From contig CM034546.1 in assembly GCA_020055645.1 (NCBI GenBank), forward strand, positions 50,468,001 through 50,532,000: a stretch of DNA of 64,000 nucleotides. Reading direction: 5' to 3'. Origin of the DNA: Tomocerus qinae (Eukaryota > Arthropoda > Collembola > Entomobryomorpha > Tomoceridae). Positions 12,501-27,457 of this stretch are shown here, in pieces. Position numbers and translations under genes: made by a program. Numbering within the stretch: position 1 is the first letter of the stretch; every line of letters starts with the position of its first letter. The notes under the pieces were generated by a model. The model ran no database searches. It saw only the letters and a list, made by a program, of their open reading frames with translations, and had not been told where the DNA came from.

Positions 12501-14918
12501 ATCAATACCTTCCATCATACTTCACAGCAGTCACACTAGTAGCTAATAGCAATAAAAATTGTTCCACTAAAGTCACAAGTGAGATAAAATATTTACTATA
12601 AAACGGACTACAAATTATATTTTAGTGAGGCATTAAGCAATTTGACTGTTTTCGTAAATGTTGTAGGATCTTTTTACTACTACAAAATCATCGAAACAAC
12701 ATACTAAATCTCACATCAAGTGGAATGATAAAAAGATGGAATTCAAAAAATTAGAAGCATCAAAACCAATTGCATATAGAAACATATCTGTTTTATCAAA
12801 ATCGTTCTACAGGCTAAGTTGAAACAAAGACAACTGTATTTAATAACACACAAGAGTTTATCACTCCAAATGTGTTAACAAAAATTATTTATTGTTGTAA
12901 AGCAATTGTTTTGGTTCTGGAAATTCATTACAAAACGGATTCCAAGTAGTATCACATGAAATGAATTACAACAAAATAGTTCATCATCCTAGGTTACAAT
13001 AAAACCAGAATCTTTTAATAATGGCTTCGAGTGTTTTAAAAAACAAAACAGACCACAAGTAATTTATATTGTATTCTAATTGATTTGAAAATTCTGGGAA
13101 ATCTTTTAAGAAACGGATTTCTAAAAGTAGTTCATGTGCTATAAAAATTAACCATGAACCAAAATTTAGACAAAGCTAACCGCATTCAATAACAGGATTT
13201 AGTCTGGCACTGGCACCTAAACCTACCGAAACGATATCTGCCGAGCTTTTCAACCAGCCGTACTACAAATCAATACCTTCCATCATACTTCACAGCAGTC
13301 ACACTAGTAGCTAATAGCAATAAAAATTGTTCCACTAAAGTCACAAGTGAGATAAAATATTTACTATAAAACGGACTCCAAATTATATTTTAGTGTGGCA
13401 TTAAGCAATTTGACTGTTTTCGTAAATGTTGTAGGATCTTTTTACTACTACAAAATCATCGAAACAACATACTAAATCTCACATCAAGTGGAATGATAAA
13501 AAGATGGAATTCAAAAATTAGAAGCATCAAAACCAATTGCATATAGAAACATATCTGTTTTATCAAAATCGTTCTACAGGCTAAGTTGAAACAAAGACAA
13601 CTGTATTTAATAACACACAAGAGTTTATCACTCCAAATGTGTTAACAAAAATTATTTATTGTTGTAAAGCAATTGTTTTGGTTCTGGGAAATTCATTACA
13701 AAACGGATTCCAAGTAGTATCACATGAAATGAATTACAACAAAATAGTTCATCATCCTAGGTTACAATAAAACCAGAATCTTTTAATAATGGCTTCGAGT
13801 GTTTTAAAAAACAAAACAGACCACAAGTAATTTATATTGTATTCTAATTGATTTGAAAATTCTGGGAAATCTTTTAAGAAACGGATTTCTAAAAGTAGTT
13901 CATGTGCTATAAAAATTAACCATGAACCAAAATTTAGACAAAGCTAACCGCATTCAATAACAGGATTTAGTCTGGCACTGGCACCTAAACCTACCGAAAC
14001 GATATCTGCCGAGCTTTTCAACCAGCCGTACTACAAATCAATACCTTCCATCATACTTCACAGCAGTCACACTAGTAGCTAATAGCAATAAAAATTGTTC
14101 CACTAAAGTCACAAGTGAGATAAAATATTTACTATAAAACGGACTCCAAATTATATTTTAGTGTGGCATTAAGCAATTTGACTGTTTTCGTAAATGTTGT
14201 AGGATCTTTTACTACTACAAAATCATCGAAACAACATACTAAATCTCACATCAAGTGGAATGATAAAAAGATGGAATTCAAAAATTAGAAGCATCAAAAC
14301 CAATTGCATATAGAAACATATCTGTTTTATCAAAATCGTTCTACAGGCTAAGTTGAAACAAAGACAACTGTATTTAATAACACACAAGAGTTTATCACTC
14401 CAAATGTGTTAACAAAAATTATTTATTGTTGTGAAGCAATTGTTTTGGTTCTGGGAAATTCATTACAAAACGGATTCCAAGTAGTATCACATGAAATGAA
14501 TTACAACAAAATAGTTCATCAATCTATGTTAGGACAAAACCAGATTCTTTAAATAATGGTTTCGAATATTTTAAAAGACAAAACCGACCACAAACAATTT
14601 ATATCGTATTCAAATTGTTTTTTAGATTCTTGAAATATTTTATGAAACGGATTTCTAAAAGTAAACCATACATATGCTATAATAATTAGCCATTAACTAA
14701 AATTGGGACAAAGCTAACCACATTCAATAAAAGTATTTAATCTGGCGCTGGCACCTAAACCTACCGAAATGATATCTGCCGAGGTTTTCAACCAGCCGTA
14801 CTACAAACCAAGGCCTTCCATCATCCTTCACAGCAGTCACACTAGTAGCTAACAGCAATAAAAATTGTTCAAAGTCACAAGTGAGACAAGGTATTTGCCA
14901 TTAAACGGATTCCAAATT
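9545..14918 (+). repeat. Heptameric higher-order repeat (Z-X-Y-X-X-X-Y), copy 2
   Basis: Same 5,374-bp length and monomer order as copy 1. After its end the array begins a third run with Z X, but then continues Z X Y instead of Y X X X Y. The heptamer periodicity therefore breaks inside the X monomer near 16.8 kb, where an X head passes into a Z-type downstream part. Confidence 0.85.
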
Positions 14919-17900
14919 ATAGTTTTTTGAGCGATTAAGTATTTTGACTGTTTTCCTAACGTTTCTACGATCTTTTTACGACTTCACAATCACCGAATTA
15001 ACATACTAAATCAAACATATAGTGGAGTGATAAAAGGATAGAATTCAAAAATAATAAGCATCAAAACCAATTGATTATAGAATCATGCCATTTTCATCAA
15101 AATCGTTCAATAGACTAAGTTAAGACAAAGACAATTATATTTCTTAACACACAAGAATGTTTCACTCCAAATATGTTAACAAAAATTATTTATTGTTGTA
15201 AAGTAATTGTTTTGGTTCTGGGAAATTCATTACAAAGCGGATTCCAAGCAGTACCTTATGAAATGAATTACAACGAAATAGTTCATCATCCTAGGTTACA
15301 ATAAAACCAGATTCTTTAAATAATGGCGTCGAATATTTTAAAAGACAAAACCGACCACAAACAATTTATATCGTATTCTTATTGATTTGGAGATTCTTGG
15401 AAATATTTTATGAAACGGATTTCTAGAAGTATAACATGTGCTACAAAAATTAACCATCAACCAAAATTGAGATCTAGATAACCGCATTCAATAACAGAAT
15501 TTAGTCTGGCACTGGCACCTAAACCTACCGAAATGATATCTGCCGAGGTTTTCAACCAGCCGTACTACAAATCGAGGCCTTCCATCATCTTTCACGGCAG
15601 TCACACTAGTGGGTAATAGCAATAAAAATTGTTCCACAAAAGTCACAATTGAGACAAGATATTTACCATAGAACGGACCCCAAATTATATTTTAGTGAGG
15701 CATTAAGTAATTTGACGGTTTTCGTAAATGTTCTAGGATCTTTTTACTACTACAAAATCGCCGAAACAACATACTAAATCACACATAAAGTGGAATTATT
15801 AAAAGATGGAATTCAAAAATTGGAAGCATCAAAATCAATTGCATATAGAATCATATCTGTTTTATCAAAATTGTTCAACAGACTAAGTTGAGACAAAAAC
15901 AATTATTATTTTTAACACACAAGAATTTTTCACTCCAAATATGTTAACAAAAATTATTTATTGTTGTAAAGTAATTGTTTTGGTTCTGGGAAATTCATTA
16001 CAAAACGGATTCCAAGTAGTACCACATGAAATGAATTACAACGAAATAGTTCATCATCCTAGGTTACAATAAAACCAGAATCTTTTAATAATGGCTTCGA
16101 GTGTTTTAAAAACAAGACAGACCACAAACAATTTATATTGTATTCTAATTGATTTGAAAATTCTGGGAAATCTTTTAAGAAACGGATTTCTAAAAGTAGT
16201 TCATGTGCTATAAAAATTAACCATGAACCAAAATTTAGACAAAGCTAACCGCATTCAATAACAGGATTTAGTCTGGCACTGGCACCTAAACCTACCGAAA
16301 CGATATCTGCCGAGCTTTTCAACCAGCCGTACTACAAATCAATACCTTCCATCATACTTCACAGCAGTCACACTAGTAGCTAATAGCAATAAAAATTGTT
16401 CCACAAAAGTCACAAGTGAGACAAAATATTTACTATAAAACGGACTCCAAATTATATTTTAGTGAGGCATTAAGCAATTTGACTGTTTTCGTAAATGTTG
16501 TAGGATCTTTTTACTACTACAAAATCATCGAAACAACATACTAAATCTCACATCAAGTGGAATGATAAAAAGATGGAATTCAAAAATTAGAAGCATCAAA
16601 ACCAATTGCATATAGAAACATATCTGTTTTATCAAAATCGTTCTACAGGCTAAGTTGAAACAAAGACAACTGTATTTAATAACACACAAGAGTTTATCAC
16701 TCCAAATGTGTTAACAAAAATTATTTATTGTTGTAAAGCAATTGTTTTGGTTCTGGGAAATTCATTACAAAACGGATTCCAAGTAGTATCACATGAAATG
16801 AATTACAACGAAATAGTTCATCATCCTAGGTTACAATAAAACCAGATTCTTTAAATAATGGCGTCGAATATTTTAAAAGACAAAACCGACCACAAACAAT
16901 TTATATCGTATTCTTATTGATTTGGAGATTCTTGGAAATATTTTATGAAACGGATTTCTAGAAGTATAACATGTGCTACAAAAATTAACCATCAACCAAA
17001 ATTGAGATCTAGATAACCGCATTCAATAACAGAATTTAGTCTGGCACTGGCACCTAAACCTACCGAAATGATATCTGCCGAGGTTTTCAACCAGCCGTAC
17101 TACAAATCGAGGCCTTCCATCATCTTTCACGGCAGTCACACTAGTGGGTAATAGCAATAAAAATTGTTCCACAAAAGTCACAATTGAGACAAGATATTTA
17201 CCATAGAACGGACCCCAAATTATATTTTAGTGAGGCATTAAGTAATTTGACGGTTTTCGTAAATGTTCTAGGATCTTTTTACTACTCCAAAATCGCCGAA
17301 ACAACATACTAAATCACACATCAAGTGGAATTATTAAAAGATGGAATTCAAAAATTGGAAGCATCAAAATCAATTGCATATAGAATCATATCTGTTTTAT
17401 CAAAATTGTTCAACAGACTAAGTTGAGACAAAAACAATTATTATTTTTAACACACAAGAATTTTTCACTCCAAATATGTTAACAAAAATTATTTATTGTT
17501 GTAAAGTAATTGTTTTGGTTCTGGGAAATTCATTACAAAACGGATTCCAAGTAGTACCACATGAAATGAATTACAACTAAATAGTTTATCATCCTAGGTT
17601 ACAATAAAACCAGAATCTTTTAATAATGGCTTCGAGTGTTTTAAAAAACAAAACAGACCACAAGCAATTTATATTGTATTCTAATTGATTTGAAAATTCT
17701 GGGAAATATTTTAAGAAACGGATTTCTAAAAGTAATCCATGTGCTATAAAAATTAACCATGAACCAAAATTTAGACAAAGCTAACCGCATTCAATAACAG
17801 GATTTAGTCTGGCACTGGCACCTAAACCTACCGAAACGATATCTGCCGAGCTTTTCAACCAGCCTTACTACAAATCAATACCTTCCATCATACTTCACAG

Positions 17901-18757
17901 CAGTCACACTAGTAGCTAATAGCAATAAAAATTGTTCCACTAAAGTCACAAGTGAGATAAAATATTTACTATAAAACGGACTCCAAATTATATTTTAGTG
18001 TGGCATTAAGCAATTTGACTGTTTTCGTAAATGTTGTAGGATCTTTTTACTACTACAAAATCATCGAAACAACATACTAAATCTCACATCAAGTGGAATG
18101 ATAAAAAGATGGAATTCAAAAATTAGAAGCATCAAAACCAATTGCATATAGAAACATATCTGTTTTATCAAAATCGTTCTACAGGCTAAGTTGAAACAAA
18201 GACAACTGTATTTAATAACACACAAGAGTTTATCACTCCAAATGTGTTAACAAAAATTATTTATTGTTGTGAAGCAATTGTTTTGGTTCTGGGAAATTCA
18301 TTACAAAACGGATTCCAAGTAGTATCACATGAAATGAATTACAACAAAATAGTTCATCAATCTATGTTAGGACAAAACCAGATTCTTTAAATAATGGTTT
18401 CGAATATTTTAAAAGACAAAACCGACCACAAACAATTTATATCGTATTCAAATTGTTTTTTAGATTCTTGGAAATATTTTATGAAACGGATTTCTAAAAG
18501 TAAACCATACATATGCTATAATAATTAGCCATTAACTAAAATTGGGACAAAGCTAACCACATTCAATAAAAGTATTTAATCTGGCGCTGGCACCTAAACC
18601 TACCGAAATGATATCTGCCGAGGTTTTCAACCAGCCGTACTACAAACCAAGGCCTTCCATCATCCTTCACAGCAGTCACACTAGTAGCTAACAGCAATAA
18701 AAATTGTTCAAAGTCACAAGTGAGACAAGGTATTTGCCATTAAACGGATTCCAAATT

Positions 18758-21061
18758 ATAGTTTTTTGAGCGATTAAGTATTTTGACTGTTTTCCTAACG
18801 TTTCTACGATCTTTTTACGACTTCACAATCACCGAATTAACATACTAAATCAAACATATAGTGGAGTGATAAAAGGATAGAATTCAAAAATAATAAGCAT
18901 CAAAACCAATTGATTATAGAATCATGCCATTTTCATCAAAATCGTTCAATAGACTAAGTTAAGACAAAGACAATTATATTTCTTAACACACAAGAATGTT
19001 TCACTCCAAATATGTTAACAAAAATTATTTATTGTTGTAAAGTAATTGTTTTGGTTCTGGGAAATTCATTACAAAGCGGATTCCAAGCAGTACCTTATGA
19101 AATGAATTACAACGAAATAGTTCATCATCCTAGGTTACAATAAAACCAGATTCTTTAAATAATGGCGTCGAATATTTTAAAAGACAAAACCGACCACAAA
19201 CAATTTATATCGTATTCTTATTGATTTGGAGATTCTTGGAAATATTTTATGAAACGGATTTCTAGAAGTATAGCATGTGCTACAAAAATTAACCATCAAC
19301 CAAAATTGAGATCTAGATAACCGCATTCAATAACAGAATTTAGTCTGGCACTGGCACCTAAACCTACCGAAATGATATCTGCCGAGGTTTTCAACCAGCC
19401 GTACTACAAATCGAGGCCTTCCATCATCTTTCACGGCAGTCACACTAGTGGGTAATAGCAATAAAAATTGTTCCACAAAAGTCACAATTGAGACAAGATA
19501 TTTACCATAGAACGGACCCCAAATTATATTTTAGTGAGGCATTAAGTAATTTGACGGTTTTCGTAAATGTTCTAGGATCTTTTTACTACTACAAAATCGC
19601 CAAAACAACATACTAAATCACACATAAAGTGGAATTATTAAAAGATGGAATTCAAAAATTGGAAGCATCAAAATCAATTGCATATAGAATCATATCTGTT
19701 TTATCAAAATTGTTCAACAGACTAAGTTGAGACAAAAACAATTATTATTTTTAACACACAAGAATTTTTCACTCCAAATATGTTAACAAAAATTATTTAT
19801 TGTTGTAAAGTAATTGTTTTGGTTCTGGGAAATTCATTACAAAACGGATTCCAAGTAGTACCACATGAAATGAATTACAACTAAATAGTTTATCATCCTA
19901 GGTTAAAATAAAACCAGAATCTTTTAATAATGGCTTCGAGTGTTTTAAAAAACAAAACAGACCACAAGCAATTTATATTGTATTCTAATTGATTTGAAAA
20001 TTCTGGGAAATATTTTAAGAAATGGATTTCTAAAAGTAATTCATGTGCTATAAAAATTAACCATGAACCAAAATTTAGACAAAGCTAACCGCATTCAATA
20101 ACAGGATTTAGTCTGGCACTGGCACCTAAACCTACCGAAACGATATCTGCCGAGCTTTTCAACCAGCCTTACTACAAATCAATACCTTCCATCATACTTC
20201 ACAGCAGTCACACTAGTAGCTAATAGCAATAAAAATTGTTCCACTAAAGTCACAAGTGAGATAAAATATTTACTATAAAACGGACTCCAAATTATATTTT
20301 AGTGTGGCATTAAGCAATTTGACTGTTTTCGTAAATGTTGTAGGATCTTTTTACTACTACAAAATCATCGAAACAACATACTAAATCTCACATCAAGAGG
20401 AATGATAAAAAGATGGAATTCAAAAATTAGAAGCATCAAAACCAATTGCATATAGAAACATATCTGTTTTATCAAAATCGTTCTACAGGCTAAGTTGAAA
20501 CAAAGACAACTGTATTTAATAACACACAAGAGTTTATCACTCCAAATGTGTTAACAAAAATTATTTATTGTTGTGAAGTAATTGTTTTGGTTCTGGGAAA
20601 TTCATTACAAAACGGATTCCAAGTAGTATCACATGAAATGAATTACAACAAAATAGTTCATCAATCTATGTTAGGACAAAACCAGATTCTTTAAATAATG
20701 GTTTCGAATATTTTAAAAGACAAAACCGACCACAAACAATTTATATCGTATTCAAATTGTTTTTTAGATTCTTGGAAATATTTTATGAAACGGATTTCTA
20801 AAAGTAAACCATACATATGCTATAATAATTAGCCATTAACTAAAATTGGGACAAAGCTAACCACATTCAATAAAAGTATTTAATCTGGCGCTGGCACCTA
20901 AACCTACCGAAATGATATCTGCCGAGGTTTTCAACCAGCCGTACTACAAACCAAGGCCTTCCATCATCCTTCACAGCAGTCACACTAGTAGCTAACAGCA
21001 ATAAAAATTGTTCAAAGTCACAAGTGAGACAAGGTATTTGCCATTAAACGGATTCCAAATT
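18758..21061 (+). repeat. Trimeric higher-order repeat (Z-X-Y), copy 1
   Basis: A 2,304-bp unit followed directly by a second copy. Private variants shared by both copies: GTATAGCATGTG (19267 and 21574), ATCGCCAAAACAAC (19596 and 21901), GGTTAAAATAAAACC, AAGAAATGGATTTC and ATCAAGAGGAATG. These are absent from the flanking trimers, which marks a very recent duplication. Confidence 0.85.
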
Positions 21062-23368
21062 ATAGTTTTTTGAGCGATTAAGTATTTTGACTGTTTTCCT
21101 AACGTTTCTACGATCTTTTTACGACTTCACAATCACCGAATTAACATACTAAATCAAACATATAGTGGAGTGATAAAAGGATAGAATTCAAAAATAATAA
21201 GCATCAAAACCAATTGATTATAGAATCATGCCATTTTCATCAAAATCGTTCAATAGACTAAGTTAAGACAAAGACAATTATATTTCTTAACACACAAGAA
21301 TGTTTCACTCCAAATATGTTAACAAAAATTATTTATTGTTGTAAAGTAATTGTTTTGGTTCTGGGAAATTCATTACAAAGCGGATTCCAAGCAGTACCTT
21401 ATGAAATGAATTACAACGAAATAGTTCATCATCCTAGGTTACAATAAAAACCAGATTCTTTAAATAATGGCGTCGAATATTTTAAAAGACAAAACCGACC
21501 ACAAACAATTTATATCGTATTCTTATTGATTTGGAGATTCTTGGAAATATTTTATGAAACGGATTTCTAGAAGTATAGCATGTGCTACAAAAATTAACCA
21601 TCAACCAAAATTGAGATCTAGATAACCGCATTCAATAACAGAATTTAGTCTGGCACTGGCACCTAAACCTACCGAAATGATATCTGCCGAGGTTTTCAAC
21701 CAGCCGTACTACAAATCGAGGCCTTCCATCATCTTTCACGGCAGTCACACTAGTGGGTAATAGCAATAAAAATTGTTCCACAAAAGTCACAATTGAGACA
21801 AGATATTTACCATAGAACGGACCCCAAATTATATTTTAGTGAGGCATTAAGTAATTTGACGGTTTTCGTAAATGTTCTAGGATCTTTTTACTACTACAAA
21901 ATCGCCAAAACAACATACTAAATCACACATAAAGTGGAATTATTAAAAGATGGAATTCAAAAATTGGAAGCATCAAAATCAATTGCATATAGAATCATAT
22001 CTGTTTTATCAAAATTGTTCAACAGACTAAGTTGAGACAAAAACAATTATTATTTTTAACACACAAGAATTTTTCACTCCAAATATGTTAACAAAAATTA
22101 TTTATTGTTGTAAAGTAATTGTTTTGGTTCTGGGAAATTCATTACAAAACGGATTCCAAGTAGTACCACATGAAATGAATTACAACTAAATAGTTTATCA
22201 TCCTAGGTTAAAATAAAACCAGAATCTTTTAATAATGGCTTCGAGTGTTTTAAAAAACAAAACAGACCACAAGCAATTTATATTGTATTCTAATTGATTT
22301 GAAAATTCTGGGAAATATTTTAAGAAATGGATTTCTAAAAAGTAATTCATGTGCTATAAAAATTAACCATGAACCAAAAATTTAGACAAAGCTAACCGCA
22401 TTCAATAACAGGATTTAGTCTGGCACTGGCACCTAAACCTACCGAAACGATATCTGCCGAGCTTTTCAACCAGCCTTACTACAAATCAATACCTTCCATC
22501 ATACTTCACAGCAGTCACACTAGTAGCTAATAGCAATAAAAATTGTTCCACTAAAGTCACAAGTGAGATAAAATATTTACTATAAAACGGACTCCAAATT
22601 ATATTTTAGTGTGGCATTAAGCAATTTGACTGTTTTCGTAAATGTTGTAGGATCTTTTTACTACTACAAAATCATCGAAACAACATACTAAATCTCACAT
22701 CAAGAGGAATGATAAAAAGATGGAATTCAAAAATTAGAAGCATCAAAACCAATTGCATATAGAAACATATCTGTTTTATCAAAATCGTTCTACAGGCTAA
22801 GTTGAAACAAAGACAACTGTATTTAATAACACACAAGAGTTTATCACTCCAAATGTGTTAACAAAAATTATTTATTGTTGTGAAGTAATTGTTTTGGTTC
22901 TGGGAAATTCATTACAAAACGGATTCCAAGTAGTATCACATGAAATGAATTACAACAAAATAGTTCATCAATCTATGTTAGGACAAAACCAGATTCTTTA
23001 AATAATGGTTTCGAATATTTTAAAAGACAAACCGACCACAAACAATTTATATCGTATTCAAATTGTTTTTTAGATTCTTGGAAATATTTTATGAAACGGA
23101 TTTCTAAAAGTAAACCATACATATGCTATAATAATTAGCCATTAACTAAAATTGGGACAAAGCTAACCACATTCAATAAAAGTATTTAATCTGGCGCTGG
23201 CACCTAAACCTACCGAAATGATATCTGCCGAGGTTTTCAACCAGCCGTACTACAAACCAAGGCCTTCCATCATCCTTCAGCAGCAGTCACACTAGTAGCT
23301 AACAGCAATAAAAATTGTTCAAAGTCACAAGTGAGACAAGGTATTTGCCATTAAACGGATTCCAAATT
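21062..23368 (+). repeat. Trimeric higher-order repeat (Z-X-Y), copy 2
   Basis: Near-identical partner of the preceding trimer. It differs mainly by extra single bases in homopolymer runs, for example AATAAAAACCAG at 21443 and CTAAAAAGTAATT near 22337. Such one-base gains continue to about 25.8 kb and look more like consensus errors than evolution. Confidence 0.8.
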
Positions 23369-26300
23369 ATAGTTTTTTGAGCGATTAAGTATTTTGACTG
23401 TTTTCCTAACGTTTCTACGATCTTTTTACGACTTCACAATCACCGAATTAACATACTAAATCAAACATATAGTGGAGTGATAAAAGGATAGAATTCAAAA
23501 ATAATAAGCATCAAAACCAATTGATTATAGAATCATGCCATTTTCATCAAAATCGTTCAATAGACTAAGTTAAGACAAAGACAATTATATTTCTTAACAC
23601 ACAAGAATGTTTCACTCCAAATATGTTAACAAAAATTATTTATTGTTGTAAAGTAATTGTTTTGGTTCTGGGAAATTCATTACAAAGCGGATTCCAAGCA
23701 GTACCTTATGAAATGAATTACAACGAAATAGTTCATCATCCTAGGTTACAATAAAACCAGATTCTTTAAATAATGGCGTCGAATATTTTAAAAGACAAAA
23801 CCGACCACAAACAATTTATATCGTATTCTTATTGATTTGGAGATTCTTGGAAATATTTTATGAAACGGATTTCTAGAAGTATAACATGTGCTACAAAAAT
23901 TAACCATCAACCAAAAATTGAGATCTAGATAACCGCATTCAATAACAGAATTTAGTCTGGCACTGGCACCTAAACCTACCGAAATGATATCTGCCGAGGT
24001 TTTCAACCAGCCGTACTACAAATCGAGGCCTTCCATCATCTTTCACGGCAGTCACACTAGTGGGTAATAGCAATAAAAATTGTTCCACAAAAGTCACAAT
24101 TGAGACAAGATATTTACCATAGAACGGACCCCAAATTATATTTTAGTGAGGCATTAAGTAATTTGACGGTTTTCGTAAATGTTCTAGGATCTTTTTACTA
24201 CTACAAAATCGCCGAAACAACATACTAAATCACACATCAAGTGGAATTATTAAAAGATGGAATTCAAAAATTGGAAGCATCAAAATCAATTGCATATAGA
24301 ATCATATCTGTTTTATCAAAATTGTTCAACAGACTAAGTTGAGACAAAAACAATTATTATTTTTTAACACACAAGAATTTTTCACTCCAAATATGTTAAC
24401 AAAAATTATTTATTGTTGTAAAGTAATTGTTTTGGTTCTGGGAAATTCATTACAAAACGGATTCCAAGTAGTACCACATGAAATGAATTACAACGAAATA
24501 GTTCATCATCCTAGGTTACAATAAAACCAGAATCTTTTAATAATGGCTTCGAGTGTTTTAAAAAACAAAACAGACCACAAACAATTTATATTGTATTCTA
24601 ATTGATTTGAAAATTCTGGGAAATCTTTTAAGAAACGGATTTCTAAAAAGTAGTTCATGTGCTATAAAAATTAACCATGAACCAAAATTTAGACAAAGCT
24701 AACCGCATTCAATAACAGGATTTAGTCTGGCACTGGCACCTAAACCTACCGAAACGATATCTGCCGAGCTTTTCAACCAGCCGTACTACAAATCAATACC
24801 TTCCATCATACTTCACAGCAGTCACACTAGTAGCTAATAGCAATAAAAATTGTTCCACAAAAGTCACAAGTGAGACAAAATATTTACTATAAAACGGACT
24901 CCAAATTATATTTTAGTGAGGCATTAAGCAATTTGATCTGTTTTCGTAAATGTTGTAGGATCTTTTTACTACTACAAAATCATCGAAACAACATACTAAA
25001 TCTCACATCAAGTGGAATGATAAAAAGATGGAATTCAAAAAATTAGAAGCATCAAAACCAATTGCATATAGAAACATATCTGTTTTATCAAAATCGTTCT
25101 ACAGGCTAAGTTGAAACAAAGACAACTGTATTTAATAACACACAAGAGTTTATCACTCCAAATGTGTTAACAAAAATTATTTATTGTTGTAAAGCAATTG
25201 TTTTTGGTTCTGGGAAATTCATTACAAAACGGATTCCAAGTAGTATCACATGAAATGAATTACAACGAAATAGTTCATCATCCTAGGTTACAATAAAACC
25301 AGATTCTTTAAATAATGGCGTCGAATATTTTAAAAGACAAAACCGACCACAAACAATTTTATATCGTATTCTTATTGATTTGGAGATTCTTGGAAATATT
25401 TTATGAAACGGATTTCTAGAAGTATAACATGTGCTACAAAAAATTAACCATCAACCAAAATTGAGATCTAGATAACCGCATTCAATAACAGAATTTAGTC
25501 TGGCACTGGCACCTAAACCTACCGAAATGATATCTGCCGAGGTTTTCAACCAGCCGTACTACAAATCGAGGCCTTCCATCATCTTTCACGGCAGTCACAC
25601 TAGTGGGGTAATAGCAATAAAAATTGTTCCACAAAAGTCACAATTGAGACAAGATATTTACCATAGAACGGACCCCAAATTATATTTTAGTGAGGCATTA
25701 AGTAATTTGACGGTTTTCGTAAATGTTCTAGGATCTTTTTACTACTACAAAAATCGCCGAAACAACATACTAAATCACACATCAAGTGGAATTATTAAAA
25801 GATGGAATTCAAAAATTGGAAGCATCAAAATCAATTGCATATAGAATCATATCTGTTTTATCAAAATTGTTCAACAGACTAAGTTGAGACAAAAACAATT
25901 ATTATTTTTAACACACAAGAATTTTTCACTCCAAATATGTTAACAAAAATTATTTATTGTTGTAAAGTAATTGTTTTGGTTCTGGGAAATTCATTACAAA
26001 ACGGATTCCAAGTAGTACCACATGAAATGAATTACAACGAAATAGTTCATCATCCTAGGTTACAATAAAACCAGAATCTTTTAATAATGGCTTCGAGTGT
26101 TTTAAAAAACAAAACAGACCACAAACAATTTATATTGTATTCTAATTGATTTGAAAATTCTGGGAAATCTTTTAAGAAACGGATTTCTAAAAGTAGTTCA
26201 TGTGCTATAAAAATTAACCATGAACCAAAATTTAGACAAAGCTAACCGCATTCAATAACAGGATTTAGTCTGGCACTGGCACCTAAACCTACCGAAACGA

Positions 26301-27453
26301 TATCTGCCGAGCTTTTCAACCAGCCGTACTACAAATCAATACCTTCCATCATACTTCACAGCAGTCACACTAGTAGCTAATAGCAATAAAAATTGTTCCA
26401 CAAAAGTCACAAGTGAGACAAAATATTTACTATAAAACGGACTCCAAATTATATTTTAGTGAGGCATTAAGCAATTTGACTGTTTTCGTAAATGTTGTAG
26501 GATCTTTTTACTACTACAAAATCATCGAAATAACATACTAAATCTCACATCAAGTGGAATGATAAAAAGATGGAATTCAAAAATTAGAAGCATCAAAACC
26601 AATTGCATATAGAAACATATCTGTTTTATCAAAATCGTTCTACAGGCTAAGTTGAAACAAAGGCAACTGTATTTAATAACACACAAGAGTTTATCACTCC
26701 AAATGTGTAAACAAAAATTATTTATCGTTGTAAAGCAATTGTTTTGGCTCTGGGAAATTCATTACAAAACGGATTCCAAGTAGTATCACATGAAATGAAT
26801 TACAACAAAATAGTTCATCAATCTATGTTAGGACAAAACCAGATTCTTTAAATAATGGTTTCGAATATTTTTAAAGACAAAACCGACCATAAACAATTTA
26901 TATCGTATTCAAATTGCTTTTTAGATTCTTGGAAATATTTTATGAAACGGATTTCTAAAAGTAAACCATACATATGCTATAATAATTAGCCATCAACTAA
27001 AATTGGGACAAAGCTAACCGCATTCAATGATAGGATTTAATCTGGCGCTGGCACCTAAACCTACCGAAATGATATCTGCCGAGGTTTTCAACCAGCCGTA
27101 CTACAAACCAAGGCCTTCCATCATCCTTCACAGCAGTCACACTAGTAGCTAACAGCAATAAAAATTGTTCAAAGTCACAAGTGAGACAAGGTATTTGCCA
27201 TTAAACGGATTCCAAATTATAGTTTTTTGAGCGATTAAGTATTTTGACTGTTTTCCTAACGTTTCTACGATCTTTTTACGACTTCACAATCACCGAATTA
27301 ACATACTAAATCAAACATATAGTGGAGTGATAAAAGGATAGAATTCAAAAATAATAAGCATCAAAACCAATTGATTATAGAATCATGCCATTTTCATCAA
27401 AATCGTTCAATAGACTTAGTTGAGACAAAGACAATTATATTTATTAACACACA

Positions 27454-27457
27454 AGAA
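27454..27457. repeat. Target site duplication AGAA, left
   Basis: AGAA directly precedes the GGAG terminus and is repeated at 28783-28786 directly after the other terminus. The consensus monomer carries a single AGAA at this point. Confidence 0.75.

Larger units (their letters stand above)
1062..27457 (+). repeat. Satellite array segment 1, about 34 tandem ~769-bp monomers
   Basis: Head-to-tail monomers, all on the plus strand. The landmark CCTAAACCTACCGAAA followed by GATATCTGCCGAG recurs about every 768-770 bp. Three monomer families are separable just downstream of CAGCCGTACTACAAA: X has TCAATACC, Y has CCAAGGCC, Z has TCGAGGCC. The order from about 1.7 kb is X Y X Y, then (Z X Y X X X Y) twice, then Z X Z X Y, Z X Y, Z X Y, Z X Z X Y. 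EcoRI (GAATTC), EcoRV (GATATC) and SpeI (ACTAGT) sites each occur once in nearly every monomer, so digests should give a 769-bp ladder. BglII (AGATCT) is confined to Z monomers. No coding potential is credible here. The segment ends at the AGAA target of the 1,325-bp element. Confidence 0.95.

Noticed and set aside
25527-25844. 105-codon ATG-initiated frame in a Z monomer
   Set aside because: It is open only because of one extra G in GTGGGGTAAT and one extra A in ACAAAAATCG relative to all sister Z monomers. It lies within the stretch of suspect homopolymer gains.
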